NCBI GenBank assembly: GCA_004123355.1
Contig: SCHM01000001.1
Span: forward strand, 11,666,193 to 11,730,192
DNA from: Amphirosellinia nigrospora
Lineage: Eukaryota; Ascomycota; Sordariomycetes; Xylariales; Xylariaceae
DNA: 64,000 bases
Direction: 5' to 3'
In this document: in pieces, positions 11,919 through 25,135 of the stretch
How positions within the stretch are numbered: position 1 is the first letter of the stretch
Layout: each line of letters opens with the position of its first letter
Program-made: the position numbers and the translations under genes
Notes under the pieces: generated by a model
What the model saw: the letters and a program-made list of their open reading frames with translations, nothing else
The model's database searches: none
Told to the model about the DNA's origin: nothing

Positions 11919-14900
11919 ACTGATATCTGTTTAAGTCTGATACAAGCCTGATCACGTTTCTTGAGTTTTAAGTCTGCGTAGTGTCTTGGAAGCGGTGACG
12001 CTTTTGTAGTATGAACACTGCGTTCATGGCAGGATAATTCGACAAGCATGAGCTGCTAGGGTGACCATTTAATATCGGACGATACTACGCAAGCTAAGAA
12101 TAGTAATTTATAGGTGCCGTCGTACTGTGGTAAGTCACTATTGCAGCCTTCAAAGGTCTGGCTCTCTTGACCTAGCGAGGCACGGCGAGGTAGGTAGCAA
12201 TGTACTAACAAGTAATGTTGCATACAACGAGAGTCTTAAAGCCGAGATGTTGCTGGGAGGCCAGACCTAGGTCTAGATCAGTTATCAGGTAGTCACATGG
12301 CGTAAGATGGGATTACCAGGTGAGAAGCTCTACTAAAATACCTAGCTAAGGAGAGATGTGAAAAAGAAAACAATTTAAACAGCTTAGACCACGTCGTAAC
12401 CTATAAGCTCATTGGAGTGAAAAAAGGATTCTTAGGAGCTAAATAAGTTGGTGCTTTCTGATAAGGAAAACCTTTAAGCTACTTCTAAACATTTTCTAGG
12501 GTTAACGACGAGTATTGGCGAGGGCATATGACCAATTACTTGGTCAATGTTATCTGACGATTTTATAAGACTGGATCCATGCTTGCGTCGAGCCGATATA
12601 CTGGTACGTTCGCCAAGCATATAGATAATGGCATGGTTGTATATGTACTTTATTCCATTGGCCGATGCTAACGTTGTTTTCGGAGTTGGTACCGTGAATA
12701 CGACCTCAACTTTGTTACTTGGCGTGATATAGCCTAAGTAATAAGGACGAAGATAAACGTGTGCCTCTCTGTAGACTATTCAAATTCTACAGAAAGTTCG
12801 GGCTGTATAGAAGGCTATACTACTTGCATCTAGGCGTAGAATACTTCAGCTGTTAAATATTATGCGAATATAGTGTTGAGGATTAGAAGATTTCATATGT
12901 CATTTTCCCCTATTCGATCGACAGGTACGATAGGGCGGGATCGTCGCTAGCTTGTTGAGCTTCCCATGCATTTTGCCTGAATCTCTTGCATAGCTGCACC
13001 AATAATATTGCTTCTTTGTATCTCAGCTGCCTACGGCATTTTGATCGGGCCTCCGCGCTTATTGACTATTAATTTGGAGTCGTAGAGGGGGCGCGCTCGC
13101 TTCCATCACCGCCTGCGCACGATACGGCCAGGTTTACATGCGACCTCACAACAAAAAAATGATAGACAGGCTGAAATAGGCTAATCGTATACTCGGCTGA
13201 CCTGGTCGCCTTCGATTGGCTATAGCATTCTTATCAAAACGGGCTGGCCGTATATTCTAGTAGGTCGGATCCGAGCGAAGGAAAGGAGACGAGAGGGGGG
13301 CTCAAAGCAGAGGCAATATGCTGGGATTTACACAGAACGCCTTCTACAACATGCCTAACTAGCCTCCAGAGAACCGTTGATTTTTCTATCGTGTTTGAGT
13401 ATAATCATCATATGGCTGATACTCGATGCGAAAAATCCTTGTTGGGGAATTATTTCATGCATTTGCGCCCAATATTTCCCGTTCAACCTAGTAGGTGCGC
13501 AATTCTCACTGCTAGTAGTTTAGTATTGAATTATCACTATTAACCAAAAAAAGACGATGATCAACTATACTACAATATCTACATCGGTAATGGTATAATA
13601 TACTCGAGCCATAGGCCCGTGTCCAATACCCCTGTCTCCGGAGGTTTTTCCGTAGCGTATTCTGACAACAAGACGTGGGATACCAACTTGGAAAGGCTCC
13701 ATTCTGGCCACAGATCTCAAATATTTATGTCAAACTTGATATTTTATAATCTCATTTGTTGTTTCTTTATGCCATTAACTCATCTGAATGTGTCTGCTTA
13801 TCCTTACTGTTGCGACACGGATTTAATCTCTTCTGTTGGCTAGGATGTGGCTGCAAAGATTAGCTTATTAATGTCGAAAGTTAGTATTAAATTTGTCATT
13901 TAAAGTTAAATTTATACTTCTTGTAAGCCTAGCCATTGTTTTGCAAACCGCCGTGCTTTTTCTGGATGTTTGGCATAATAAAAAAAGATTGGATCTCCGT
14001 GGTGGGTGTGGAACGGCAGTGGGTACTGTCTGCCTGGAAGGGGTCATCCTTTACACTGACATTGCAGTCGGCCGCGGCCTTGAACATCTCATCAAGCCTA
14101 CTAAGAATATTTGAACCGTAAGCATCGAGTGGGCGAATCATAAGGTGCGTTTGGTTCGCACGGCACAGGGTAACTTACGAGTAATGCACGACGGACCGCA
14201 TCTCTTCGTCCTTTAGTACAATAGATGTTGAGTTGTGGGAGACGTATCCTTCTCATTGTTCCTCGAAGAATTGCTAAGTCATGAGTTGGCGTATGATACG
14301 TCTGGTACGGTCTACATCTAGTCCAGCCATCTGAGCTAGATCTTCGTACCTAATTTCACCCACGGCTGGTGCTAGTGTAAAAAAATTAAAGTCCAGAGCA
14401 ATCTGTAAAGCGCCTAGGTCATAGCAAGTACAGCAAAAGGTGCAAAAAATTTACTGTGATCAACCATTATCGCCGAGATAGTCAGGTGTTGCAACTTATA
14501 ACTCGATCCATTGAACATTTGTAGAATGTATGCAGTTGCTCGGCGCTACGAATGCCGTGTCATTGTGGGAGAAACTACCTAACTTGGCTAAGAGCGAGCA
14601 TGTTATTGTTCCGTATGATTATTTACTCTAAATTAGTACCAAGGAGTTTCTGGCACCGCTTACTAGCTAATTATTAGATACTGTAATTATCTAGATGTTT
14701 TAGTGTGTTAGAATCAAAGTTTTGTCAAGAGTAACTACCGAAGTCCTTCGCCTACGGCTTCAGCCCTCGGCTATAGCTCGGTCACTGTACCATTTTGAGC
14801 AATATTGGTTACACAGGCTAACGGAGGTCCGTTGGGGTAGTTTGATACCTATTTTGTGTATAATTATATAGGCTAGTTAGGTCCTGAGTTTCTAAGAGGA

Positions 14901-15015
14901 ATCTAGAGAGTAAGAGATCTTTTGATGTCATAGCCAACTATTAGATTTGAAGGAATGAAGCTATTCCTAAGCCCTCAAAAAGAGCCCTTGTAACAAATAT
15001 TTTCCGCGTCACACT
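11919..15015. other. AT-rich gene-poor region upstream of the PKS
   Basis: About 3.1 kb with almost no long open frames on either strand and visibly high A+T, apart from a GC-rich patch near 13080-13130. A short stretch at about 14738-14790 (alternating CGGCT/AGCCC-like motifs) has the look of repeated-element DNA. No transposase or reverse transcriptase coding is visible. The right end should hold the PKS promoter. Confidence 0.55.
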
Positions 15016-18000
15016 ATGGCTTTCCACGGCCAGAGTCAGCCCGTGGCCATCACTGGCATGGGTAAGACACGAGACATTCCATCTCTCTCCAAGTTGAAAA
15101 GTGCATTCTCTTACCATGTTAGGATGCCGATGGCCGGGAGATGTACATAGTGCCCCTCAGCTTTGGGAATTTTTAAAGAAGAAGCGAGATGGATGGCGAC
15201 AGTTCGACAAGCCTGGCTTCTCAGCCCGGGGTTTCCATCACCCTAATGCTAGCCGCCCAGGCACCGTAGCTATGAAAGGCGCCTTTCTGGCCGGCGAGGA
15301 CGCACGTCTTTTCGATCATGCATTCTTCAACATAACAGGTCTCGAAGCCGAAACGATGGATCCTTCACAACGCAAACTGCTCGAAGTGACCTACGAGGCT
15401 TTCGAAAATGCTGGAGAAACTTGGGAGAGCGTCTCGGGCTCACGGACCGGGTTTATGTTGGCAATTTCTGTTTAGATCATTGGATGATCCAATCAAGAGA
15501 CTGGGAGTTCCCACGCCCTTATGCTTTCACAGGAGCTGGAACTAGCATACTTGCCAACCGTATAAGTTATATTTTCAACCTCCAAGGCCCGAGGTATAAA
15601 CTCCGTCCACAAGTTCTGGTTCTGCATAGTTCCCACTAATAGTCTATAGTCTGACTGTCGACACAGCTTGCTCATCCTCGATGGTATGCATAAAAACCTA
15701 CTGTACCCGATGATTTAGTCTCCTCGTTCCGTATGATATGATGTAGAAGTTCGGTGGTGTAGGACTTAAAGAGATCTGAGCTAACACGTTTTTTCTACAT
15801 GTAGTACGCCCTCCATCTAGCAGTCAACGCAATACGCTGTGGAGATTGTGACTCGGCCATCGTTGCCTCAGCCAACTGGATTGCGGAACCCAGTGTGCAC
15901 ATCGCACTCGATAAGCTCGGTGCGCTCTCGGCAACGGGGAGATGCCATACATTCGATGCCGCGGCCGATGGATACGTTCGTGGTGAAGGGTTTGCTGCGC
16001 TGTATCTGAAGAAGACGTCCTTAGCAATTGCTACGAACTCCCCTATTCGCGCAATTATCCGAGGCACAGCTATTAACGCCAAGTGAGCAATCCCCAGAAT
16101 TATGTTCTTCTTGTTTCAGCAACTTTTGGAGTACACACGTTCCCGTATGGGTCGATGCAGTATCTATAAGCTTCCTAGGCAGTCAAAATTAGTCTCGAAA
16201 TGGCATCAATTGACTCCGAGTGCTCTAGTGGCCGGACCGGAGGTATTACGAGACCAAGTATTTCAGGGCAAGAAGCGGTCATTCGTGAAGCCTATAGGAA
16301 CGCCGGTGGTCTCCCCTATTCTGAGACTAACTACTTCGAATGTCATGGTACCGGGACCTATGTCGGCGACCCAATCGAAATTGCAGCAGTAGGCAATGTC
16401 TTTGCGTCTGAGAGAACCTCATCCGCCCATTGTTGATAGGGTCAATAAAAACGAACGTAGGGCATACCGAGGCTGCGAGTGCACTTGCATCTATTATGAA
16501 AGTAGTCTTGTCCCTTGAGGCCGGTGTAATTCCTCCCATTTACAGCTTTGAGAGCCCGAATCCGAATGTCGATTTCGATAAGGCCAAGCTGAAAGTGGTC
16601 CAAGATTTAACCCCTTGGCCTGATAGCAATATAAGACGTGCAAGTGTCAATTCATTTGGATATGGCGGTGCCAATGGTCACTGCATGTATTCTACCCTCC
16701 CCTTAGCCCACCCTTGACAGTTGAATTAACGTAACTATAGCCTCGAACACGCAAACGGCATCCTCCCATTCTATGCAAAGCCAGGCGTCTATCATATACA
16801 GTCTAATACTCCTATCCCGAATAGCTATACGAACGGAAACTACACTGACAGATGCACAAATGGCCATCAAAGCCAAGGAATAATACCGAGACATTCTCCT
16901 ATTGTTCAACCCATGAAGATGATGCACACTGCAGATGCAACCACGCGGGGCCTGGTGTTGTTGCCGTTTTCAGCTCACAACGAGACATCATTCGAACTAA
17001 ACCTCAATGCTTTATCTAAAAGCATGGGTAGCAATTCTTTAGCAGGTCTTGCTTTTACACTCGGAGTAAAGCGTTCTAGATTATCTTATCGATCATTTCG
17101 TATTGTGGACAAGAGAAAGATACACGATAGTTTCAAGGCCGATCCGAGCCCCTCTAGGAGTCCATTGCAAATAAGCAATATTGGGTTTATTTTCAGCGGC
17201 CAGGTTCGTCATTACGTTTTTAATGCCCTATTTAGTTATTTTCTTGCTACTCCTCTACGGTCCTGACAGCACGGGTGAATGCAATTGCAACTGGACATCG
17301 CTAACTGTAAAGCTCAACATCTAGGGTGCTCAGTGGCATGCTATGGGATCTGAGCTATTCGAATATCGCGTATTTCGAAACGTCATCGCATATATGGACT
17401 ATGTTGAGCCTCTTACCCACTGCCCCATCTTGGACTCTCCACAATGTTTTATCTGGGGATTGTGATTCAGAAATGATACACACGGCTCAAATCACACAGA
17501 CAGCATGCACGGCACTTCAGATCGGTATTGTTGAGCTTCTTGCTTCTTGGTCCGTTCGACCCTCGGGCGTAGTTGGACATTCATCTGGAGAGATAGCAGC
17601 AGCCTACGCATCAGGATACATCACCGCAGCGGAAGCTATATTGACAGCCTACTTTAGAGGTCAGGCAGTATCAAAAAATAAGAAACAGGGCTTATGCTAG
17701 CTGTTGGCCTCGGACGAACAGGAATATCCACCTACCTCAATAACCGAGAAGACGATATCAAACTTGCAGCCATTAACTCGTCCGACAGTATCACGCTGTC
17801 AGGCGAAGTAGAAGGCATAAAAGAAGTTGCCACCGCTCTGAATGCAGATGGGGTGTTCAATCGCGTTTTACGAACGGACGGCAACGCGTACCATTCACAC
17901 CACATGGCTGCGCTTGGTGCTGACTACACCGAGATGCTCTCTAGTGGGCTCGCTCATGTCAGAGAACTTCTAGGTACGGAACAGAGGTATCCTTTTGTTC

Positions 18001-21000
18001 CTTGGATATCATCTGTCATGCCTCATAAACAAGCAGCGGAGCTTGAGATCAATCCATCATACTGGAGAGATAACCTTGAATCGCCGGTACAGTTTTCCGA
18101 TGCAGTTGCTACAATATTGAGCACCGAGGATCAATATCAAAGTCCTGCTCGAAATTGGGCCTCACTCCGCACTCAAAGGCCCATTAGGACAGATATCAAA
18201 GGCTCAAGGCCAACCGATACCATATACCTGTTCATTAGAAAGACACAAAGATGGCCAACGATCTTTACTTCAGCTAGCCGGAACTCTCTTCTGCCTGAAT
18301 GCGAATATCGATTTGGCGGCCGTCAACGCCGTGGATGATCTTGATGGGGTGGGACTTGAACACGGCTGCATCGCCATTGATTTGCCTCCATACCAGTACA
18401 AGTATACGGGAGTCAATTATCACGAGAGTCGAGCAAGCAAAGAATACAGGTTTCGGGAAGTCCCTAGACACGACCTTCTAGGCTCCAAAGTAGCGGGAAA
18501 CGCTCGATTACGACCACAGTGGCGTAACATCTTGCGGCTCAAAGACCTACCTTGGTTAAGCGATCGTCGCCTCCTGTCAGGTAAGGGTAATTTCTACCGA
18601 GTTTCAAAACAATAACTGACTTTCCTTCTTAAAGAACCGGTTATGCCTGCTGCCGGCTGCATAGTTTTGGCGATAGAGGCCGCCTCTCAGGCATACCACG
18701 AACTCCCAGATCCGCTAAAAATAACAGGGTTCATGTTGCGAAACGTGGTCGTGAAGACGGAAATGCAAATACCTGAAGATGACTACGGCCTCGAGGTGAT
18801 GGTTAGTCTCGATTTAGTCGACGCAGAGTCAGCGAAATCGCCAGCTTGGGGAACATTCTCTATAAGTTCTGTCGACCGAAAATCTGATGAATGGAGAGAA
18901 CACTGTACAGGCCTTGTGAAAGTTGAAGTTTTAGAGACTAATAACGCGGAAAATATGTCTATAGCCGCAATGGATCCTCGATATGTGGATAGGCGGTCCT
19001 GGTATAAGAAATTCGCCGCCGTCGGCCTGCGTTACGGACGAACCTTTCAGACACTTTCTGAAATCCTTGCTGATCCAGCCTTGAATTTAGCTACAGCAAA
19101 ATTGGCTCTGAAATCTACAGCTGGTAGCATGAAAGGGGGAGAATCGGCATATCACATACATCCAGCGACCTTGGATGGTGCTTTTCAGCTAGGACTCATC
19201 GCTTGTCACGGGGGCCAAGTGGACAAGGCCAGCAATGCGTTTGTGCCCATTCAATTATCCGAAATGCATGTCAGAAGCGGCTTTGAAGAAGACTGGGATA
19301 CAGCAAATGCCATCGCTCACGGGGAACAAGTTGGCCTCAGGGGAGCCTACATCAATCTCCAAATATTGGCCCCGACAGGCAAGGTCCTACTAGATGTCAA
19401 CACACTCCGCTGTGTCAGATCTACCTGTGAATCAAAGCCTCAGGAGACTCCTTTTAGTTACCCGTTCTCACGGTTAGTATGGAAGCCAGATATCCGTACC
19501 TTGAACCAGCAACAATGTCAAGAGCTTTTCTTCCCGCCAAAGGACAACATTGACAGAGTTGGTTATTTCGATACCATACAGAAATTGTCTAGTATGATTG
19601 TGTTTGACATATACAGGGTGGTTGTTGAAAGCGACAGTAACCCAGATCCGTCGACAAATGTAGGCCACTTCCTTTCGTGGGTCACGAGAAGGGCCGAAGA
19701 AGACAACACACCGGCAATGGAAGAGGCTCGGCGTCTAACGCCAGAGGAACGCCAAAAGACTATCAGTAGAATGTATGAAGACGTCTCCCATATTATAGAA
19801 GCACGGATAGCGAAATGCATACACGAAAACATTACTGGAATCGCACACGAGTCGCGTACGACCATTGATATCCTGATTGAAAAAGATCTTTTGACTCCTC
19901 TTTACGAGCAAGGATGGTACATGACAAGCGCCTATCCGCAGCTTTTCAACGTCCTGGAAAGTCTAGGATTCGTCAATCCGGATATCGGCATCTTAGAAGT
20001 CGGCGAGGGACGGGCGGTGCCACGCGCGTTGCTATGAAGGCTCTTGGTGACTAAAACGGCGTCAAACGCTACCGAGAGTACAGATTTACAGATGTGTCGC
20101 CTGGATTTCTCGGACCAGCGCGCGAATCCTTTTCGAGTTTTGGTAATATTAGTTATTCAGTGCTAGATATTGAGTCAGACCCGCTAGACCAGGGGTACCA
20201 GCCAATTTATGACGTTCTCGTGGCTTCCCAAGTTTTACACGCAACTACTAGTATTTCCAACACTCTGGGGAACTGTCGGAAACTGCTAAAGCCCGGTGGA
20301 AAGCTCGTCATGGTGGAAAACACACAAAACGCTATGCTAGCTAGTATTGTCGTGGGCACGTTGACTGGATACTGGCATGGTATTCCCGATGGTCGTTCCG
20401 ATGGCCCATTCATCAGTGTACGGTCGTGGGATTTGGCTCTGAAGAAATCTGGGTTCTCAGGAGCCGAACTAGTCCTAGATGATTACCCGCATCCGGATAC
20501 CACGACCAATGTCATAGTGTCGACCCGGCTCGATGATGATGTCCATCATGAAGAAGGCAATGATTGTGCGGGCAAGAACTCTAACGGCATTAGGAAAGTA
20601 GTCCATTTGCTTCATGATCGCGAAAGCCCGCTGTTACTTGGGAAGCAGATAACACAAGAGCTGGAGCGCCGCGGGGTGCAAGCCAAGCAGGCTTCGCTTC
20701 AAGACGCCTTAAACAGGATCTCACCTAACTCACATGTGATCGCTTTCCTCGGTGAAAAGGATATGCTGATAGACGCGGATGAGAGGCAGTTAAAAGTGTT
20801 TCAACATCTTGTGGGAAACGTGGCGAGCTTGATCTGCATCACGAGCTGCGGTGTAGTCAAAGGTCACAATCCTGATGCGGCTCTTGTCACAGGATTGCTC
20901 CGTGCTCTTTCAACGGAGAACCCAGCAGTCATGTATGTCTCCATCGACATAGACGCAGACAATTTCGAGGTCAGGAGCAATGACATTGCGAGTATCGTAC

Positions 21001-23499
21001 GCAATATTGTAGACCAGGAGCTGAGCCTTCAGCGAGAAGCTGACGGCGATCTAGGTCACGCCAGAGAGGATTACAGGAAGGATCGCGAGTTCGTCTGGCA
21101 AGATGGCTGCATGTGGGTTAGTCGGCTTGTACCCGACACATCACATCAATCCCAAAGCGGCCAAAATATCAAGATCGACGTCCGGCCTTTGGGGGACCAA
21201 GGCGCTGTGCGTACAGATTTTGAGACGATAGGAATCCCAAGTTCGATATATTTCAGGCCATATAATGAACTGTGGACACCACTTCCACCCGACCACATTG
21301 AAGTCGAAGTCGCCGCCGTCGTATAAGTTTCAGGGATCTCGATGTCTGGTCTGGTCGAGAAGACGCCAACCATCTCTCGTCTGAATACTCTGGTATTGTC
21401 GCGGCTATAGGTACTGGAGTTATTGGTAACCTCAATATTGGCGACCCCGTTTACGGTGTTGGCCGAGGTCATTTTGGGAATCGCACGCGCGTACCAGCTG
21501 CGTTGGCACGAAAGCTGCAGCCGCACGACTCTCTTATACAATTAGCCACGATGCCTCTAGCCTACATGTCTGCTATATACGTTTTCGATCATCTCACACA
21601 ACTAAAAAGCGGCCAGAAGGTTCTGATTCATCCTGCCACTACTGACGTCGGGGTTGCGGCAGTTTATTTCGCGAAGGCTAAAGGCGCAGATGTGTATGCA
21701 ATGGTAGATACCCCTGAACAGGTTATATCTATTCCCAAGGCGCTGGATTTACCCCTTCTCATGTTCTCCTGTCGGGCAACCTGTGCCCTGGACATTGTCG
21801 CACTAAGTGGGTGTTCGATATAATTATCAGCACCGCTCAACATGAGCTACTGTTCGCGTTGCTGAAGTCATTAGCACCGTCTACCGGTCATCTCATCGTC
21901 CTAGGCCGACCAGATGAGCCAAGTGCCCAGGCGATTGGGCTGGAGCTCTTCAGCAAACACATTCGATTCTCTTCCTTTGAGCCCTCGTCACTTGTTCTCG
22001 ATGAGCATTCGTCTATTGCAGCAAATTTGATGGCGGCTGTTGACGGCTATTACCGTCAAGGACTAATTAGGCCTATTGACCCATGTACCATCTGTGACGT
22101 TGCAAATCTGCCTAACACTCTATCCACCTTGTCTAGGGACACCCATATCGGCAAGGTAGTTGCGACATTCACTAACCCTGAGTCACTAGTTAGGATAGTT
22201 ACCCCGTCTTTCACAGTTCGTTTCGATTCACAAGCAACCTATGTGATCACTGGGGATTAGGAGGCCTAGGACGGTCTGTGGTCCGGTGGATGAGCGATCA
22301 TGGCGCGAAGCATCTGGTATTGGTGTCGAGACGCCATGTTGATCAAGTTCCACAAGCCAAGATCCTCCTTGATGCCCTAGCTGCTCGTGGTGTTGATCAA
22401 ACCGATGGTTTGCAACATTAGCGACCGAAAACAGGTCGACCTTATGATTGAACAGGCAGCCGTTTCTCGGCCTATCAAGGGGATCGTCCATGCGGCTGTG
22501 TCTTATCTAGACCTATCCTTTGACAAGCTCTCGCCCCCTCGGTGGCAAAGAAGCCTCGAAGCTAAAGTTCAAGGCACTAGAAACTTACATGAAGCGACTC
22601 TCTCTCAGTCACTTGACTTTTTCGTCATGACTACTTCGCTTCTCTCGGTATATGCGTTTGCAACTCAGGGCGCGTACACCGCGGCGAACAATTTCCAAGA
22701 TGCGTTTGCGCGCTACCGACGGCAGATGGGCCTGCCTGCATCAACAGTATCCTTTAGTTTGATCAGTGACGTTGGCAACACGGCTAGGGATCCCGTCACG
22801 GTGGATGCCTTTTCTCGTAATAAGGCGTTGACATTGACCGAAGACCAGTTTCTTAACCTTCTTGAGCCGGCTTTTAGAAATAACTCGACCCAAACCCATA
22901 AAAATTCCGACGAAAGCATTACTGGATCAGGTCAATGGCTTGGTCAGAACCGAGATCCGCTCTCAGCTTCCAATCTCCTCACTTGTCTAGATCCAGCTAA
23001 GATAGCAGTAGAGCAGCGCCAAGGGGATGAAGCTGGCACCTCATCCACGGCACCACCGCCGCGTTGGTACACCGACGGACGTGTGTCTGTCATTATGCGT
23101 GCTTCTTCCGATGCACAGATGCTCGCAAGCTCTGCTTCGGCCGGCCCACAAGATGCATCGAGCACCAGCCCCAAGTCAGCGATTGCTCAACTCCGCCGAG
23201 ATTTCGGGGCTAACATCCTAGCCGGACCATCGAAGAGGGGAGAAGCAGTGATATTTGTCGAGGGGGCTATCACCACGGCAGTGGCTGAAATGCTATTCGT
23301 CGACTCAAAGGGCATAGACCAAGCCAAATCGGTGGCAAGTCACGGCGTCGACAGTCTCATCGCTGCTGAACTACGCAATTGGTTTCATCAGGCGCTCGGA
23401 GCTAAGATTAGCATGCTAGACCTGTTAGATCTTGATACGAGCATCAGCGCGCTTTCGGCCAAGATTGTTGACTCTGCTTTGGTCGTGCAGAGCGATTAG
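15016..23499 (+). CDS. Highly reducing type I polyketide synthase (KS-AT-DH-MT-ER-KR-ACP)
   Basis: Iterative synthase building a reduced, probably C-methylated polyketide; the product is unknown. The start at 15016 encodes [15 protein letters not shown]. Introns: 15062-15122, 15594-15649, 15684-15804, 16083-16228, 16687-16740, 17204-17324, 18581-18634. KS: active-site TVDTACSSS (Cys codon 15669-15671), [24 protein letters not shown] and YHSHHM, malonyl type. DH at about 18540-19420 keeps [10 protein letters not shown] but has R and S where HxxxGxxxxP needs H and G. MT: a GEGTGGATR SAM motif after correcting one base. ER at about 21170-22230 has TTDVG instead of a glycine-rich [28 protein letters not shown]. 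There is no thioesterase, which is usual for this class. Frame breaks occur near 15452, 16430, 17405, 17690, 18140, 20008, 21318, 21735, 22253 and 22400, many at homopolymers. An in-frame TAA lies at 20052. It is either a functional gene with assembly errors or a decaying one. Confidence 0.85.
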
Positions 23500-23633
23500 G
23501 CTGTATAGCTCTATTGGCCATTCATACTCTCAAGTGTTATCATTCATGGATGCTAGTCTCGCCTAACGCCACCATCTATTACCCATATCGTGCTATAAAC
23601 ACACCCATATCAAAATTACATCTTATATAACTC

Positions 23634-25135
23634 TCAGACAAATTGTCTGGCATCTTGCGGCGGAATACCTGGACGGGTTGGTGTTATCGGTTCCCCAGTA
23701 GCCTGGGCAGCAGTTTGGTGCGCTCCGGGTTGCGCGCCACGCCAAGGTTCCATGTCATATCCGTTGTTCGATTCATCGGGCTGCTTCGCCTTCTGCATAA
23801 ATTTCTTGAAGACCTTCTTCACCAGCAGGATGAAGAGAAACCGGGCAACACAAAAGCGACCACCCGAGCAGGGCAAGTCGTAGCCCGCGATAATGCGAGC
23901 GGGAAACCACTGCAGATGGTTAAAAATCTATCGTACGAAGAGGGGCAGTGTATGCACTAACGTGAAACCCATTTGCAATACCAAGCGGTATGACCACGCG
24001 CCCGAGCCCACTGGATAGGTGCCATCTTGGTGGATTGCTGTGTTTTCTTATAGATACGATGGTGCAGGTATCCTAGCACGAACTGGGCAATGACAAATAT
24101 GAAGACGAAGATGCCGATGATTTGGTGCGCCGTGTTGAACTTGCGACTCTAGTGAAGAGAAAAGTTAGCAAACGGACCTCTTCAAAGAAACAGCTTCGGG
24201 AAAGTATCAAAGACCTACCCTATTGTACGATGTGCTAAGAACGAACCCGAGAATCGAGCCGATGAGGACCAATCCAAATGCCACGGTTTGATTAATCGCG
24301 TGCCACCGAACCGACCCGCCAACCCGTAGAACCAATATACCAAACGGCCATATACCCACGAAGCTAAGGATCATGAACACAGCATGGAGAATGGCCTTTT
24401 TGTCTGTATATCCGGTCGTTGCCGATTGTTGCACCGCGCCGACGGATGTGATATTCTCATTCGGGGGATCTCTGGGACACCCCTGCCCCTGTGGCATGAG
24501 CCAAGTCCATTGTGAATGAGCCATAGCTCCAATGAATCTTGACCGACAGCTGAGGATTATCACTTCGCGTATCGCTGCTGTCTCCCGTAGCATAGGCATT
24601 CCTGCGTCGTGCTCGAAATGTCGATTCTTCCATCGCTCGGCCATGAACGACAATTGCTACATAGCCCATTGAAGATAAATGTGGTATCGTTGAAGAGCCC
24701 CGTGCCCGGCATTGTCTTAATATCGATCCCAGAGTCATAGATGGGCTCGCTATGATCATAGCACCGACGTGGAGATATCGTCACGTTTTGCCCGGACGCA
24801 GACGGATAAGCCATTAACACAAGTGGGTTTCCCTTCATGGTGCTCGCGCCGAGGCCGACGGCCGCCCAAGCGGTCTGTATTGAGAACGCCATTGAGAAAT
24901 ATAGGTCCGAGGATGATGTATCATTTGGAACATTGAGCGCGAATACGAGGTCCTTTTGGGGAGAGACGAAGAGTGACGACGGCACCGCCGTCGCAAGCGG
25001 AAGTGCTGTAGTATGTCAGCAGGCGCACTCTCTCTTTCATAAGTCCTCATACGCATTGCGTGTCAGATGTTTGTCGAAAACAATAAACTTACCTGCTACT
25101 GAGGCCAGTACCAGCTGGCGAATGGATACCTGCAT
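23634..25135 (-). CDS. DOMON plus cytochrome b561 membrane oxidoreductase
   Basis: A secretory-pathway transmembrane electron-transfer protein: an extracellular heme-binding DOMON domain (similar to the cytochrome domain of cellobiose dehydrogenase) fused to a b561 helical core. Exon 1 (25093-25135) encodes MQVSIRQLVLASVA and joins exon 2, which starts at 25005, completing a signal peptide. The DOMON segment contains GLGASTMKGNPLVLMAY, whose Met is a likely heme ligand. The b561 part includes HAVFMILSFVGIWPFGILVL, WHAINQTVAFGLVLIG and FNTAHQIIGIFVFIFVIAQF with the expected histidines. The last exon (23634 to about 23910) gives a Pro/Gln-rich cytosolic tail. Frame jumps near 24600 and 24480 inside DOMON and near 24020 look like indels. 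It lies 135 nt downstream of the PKS on the opposite strand; there is no evidence that they share a pathway. Confidence 0.8.

Noticed and set aside
15016-23499. PKS as several separate genes
   Set aside because: Domain order and matching ends across every break show one continuous synthase; the breaks are introns or single-base indels.
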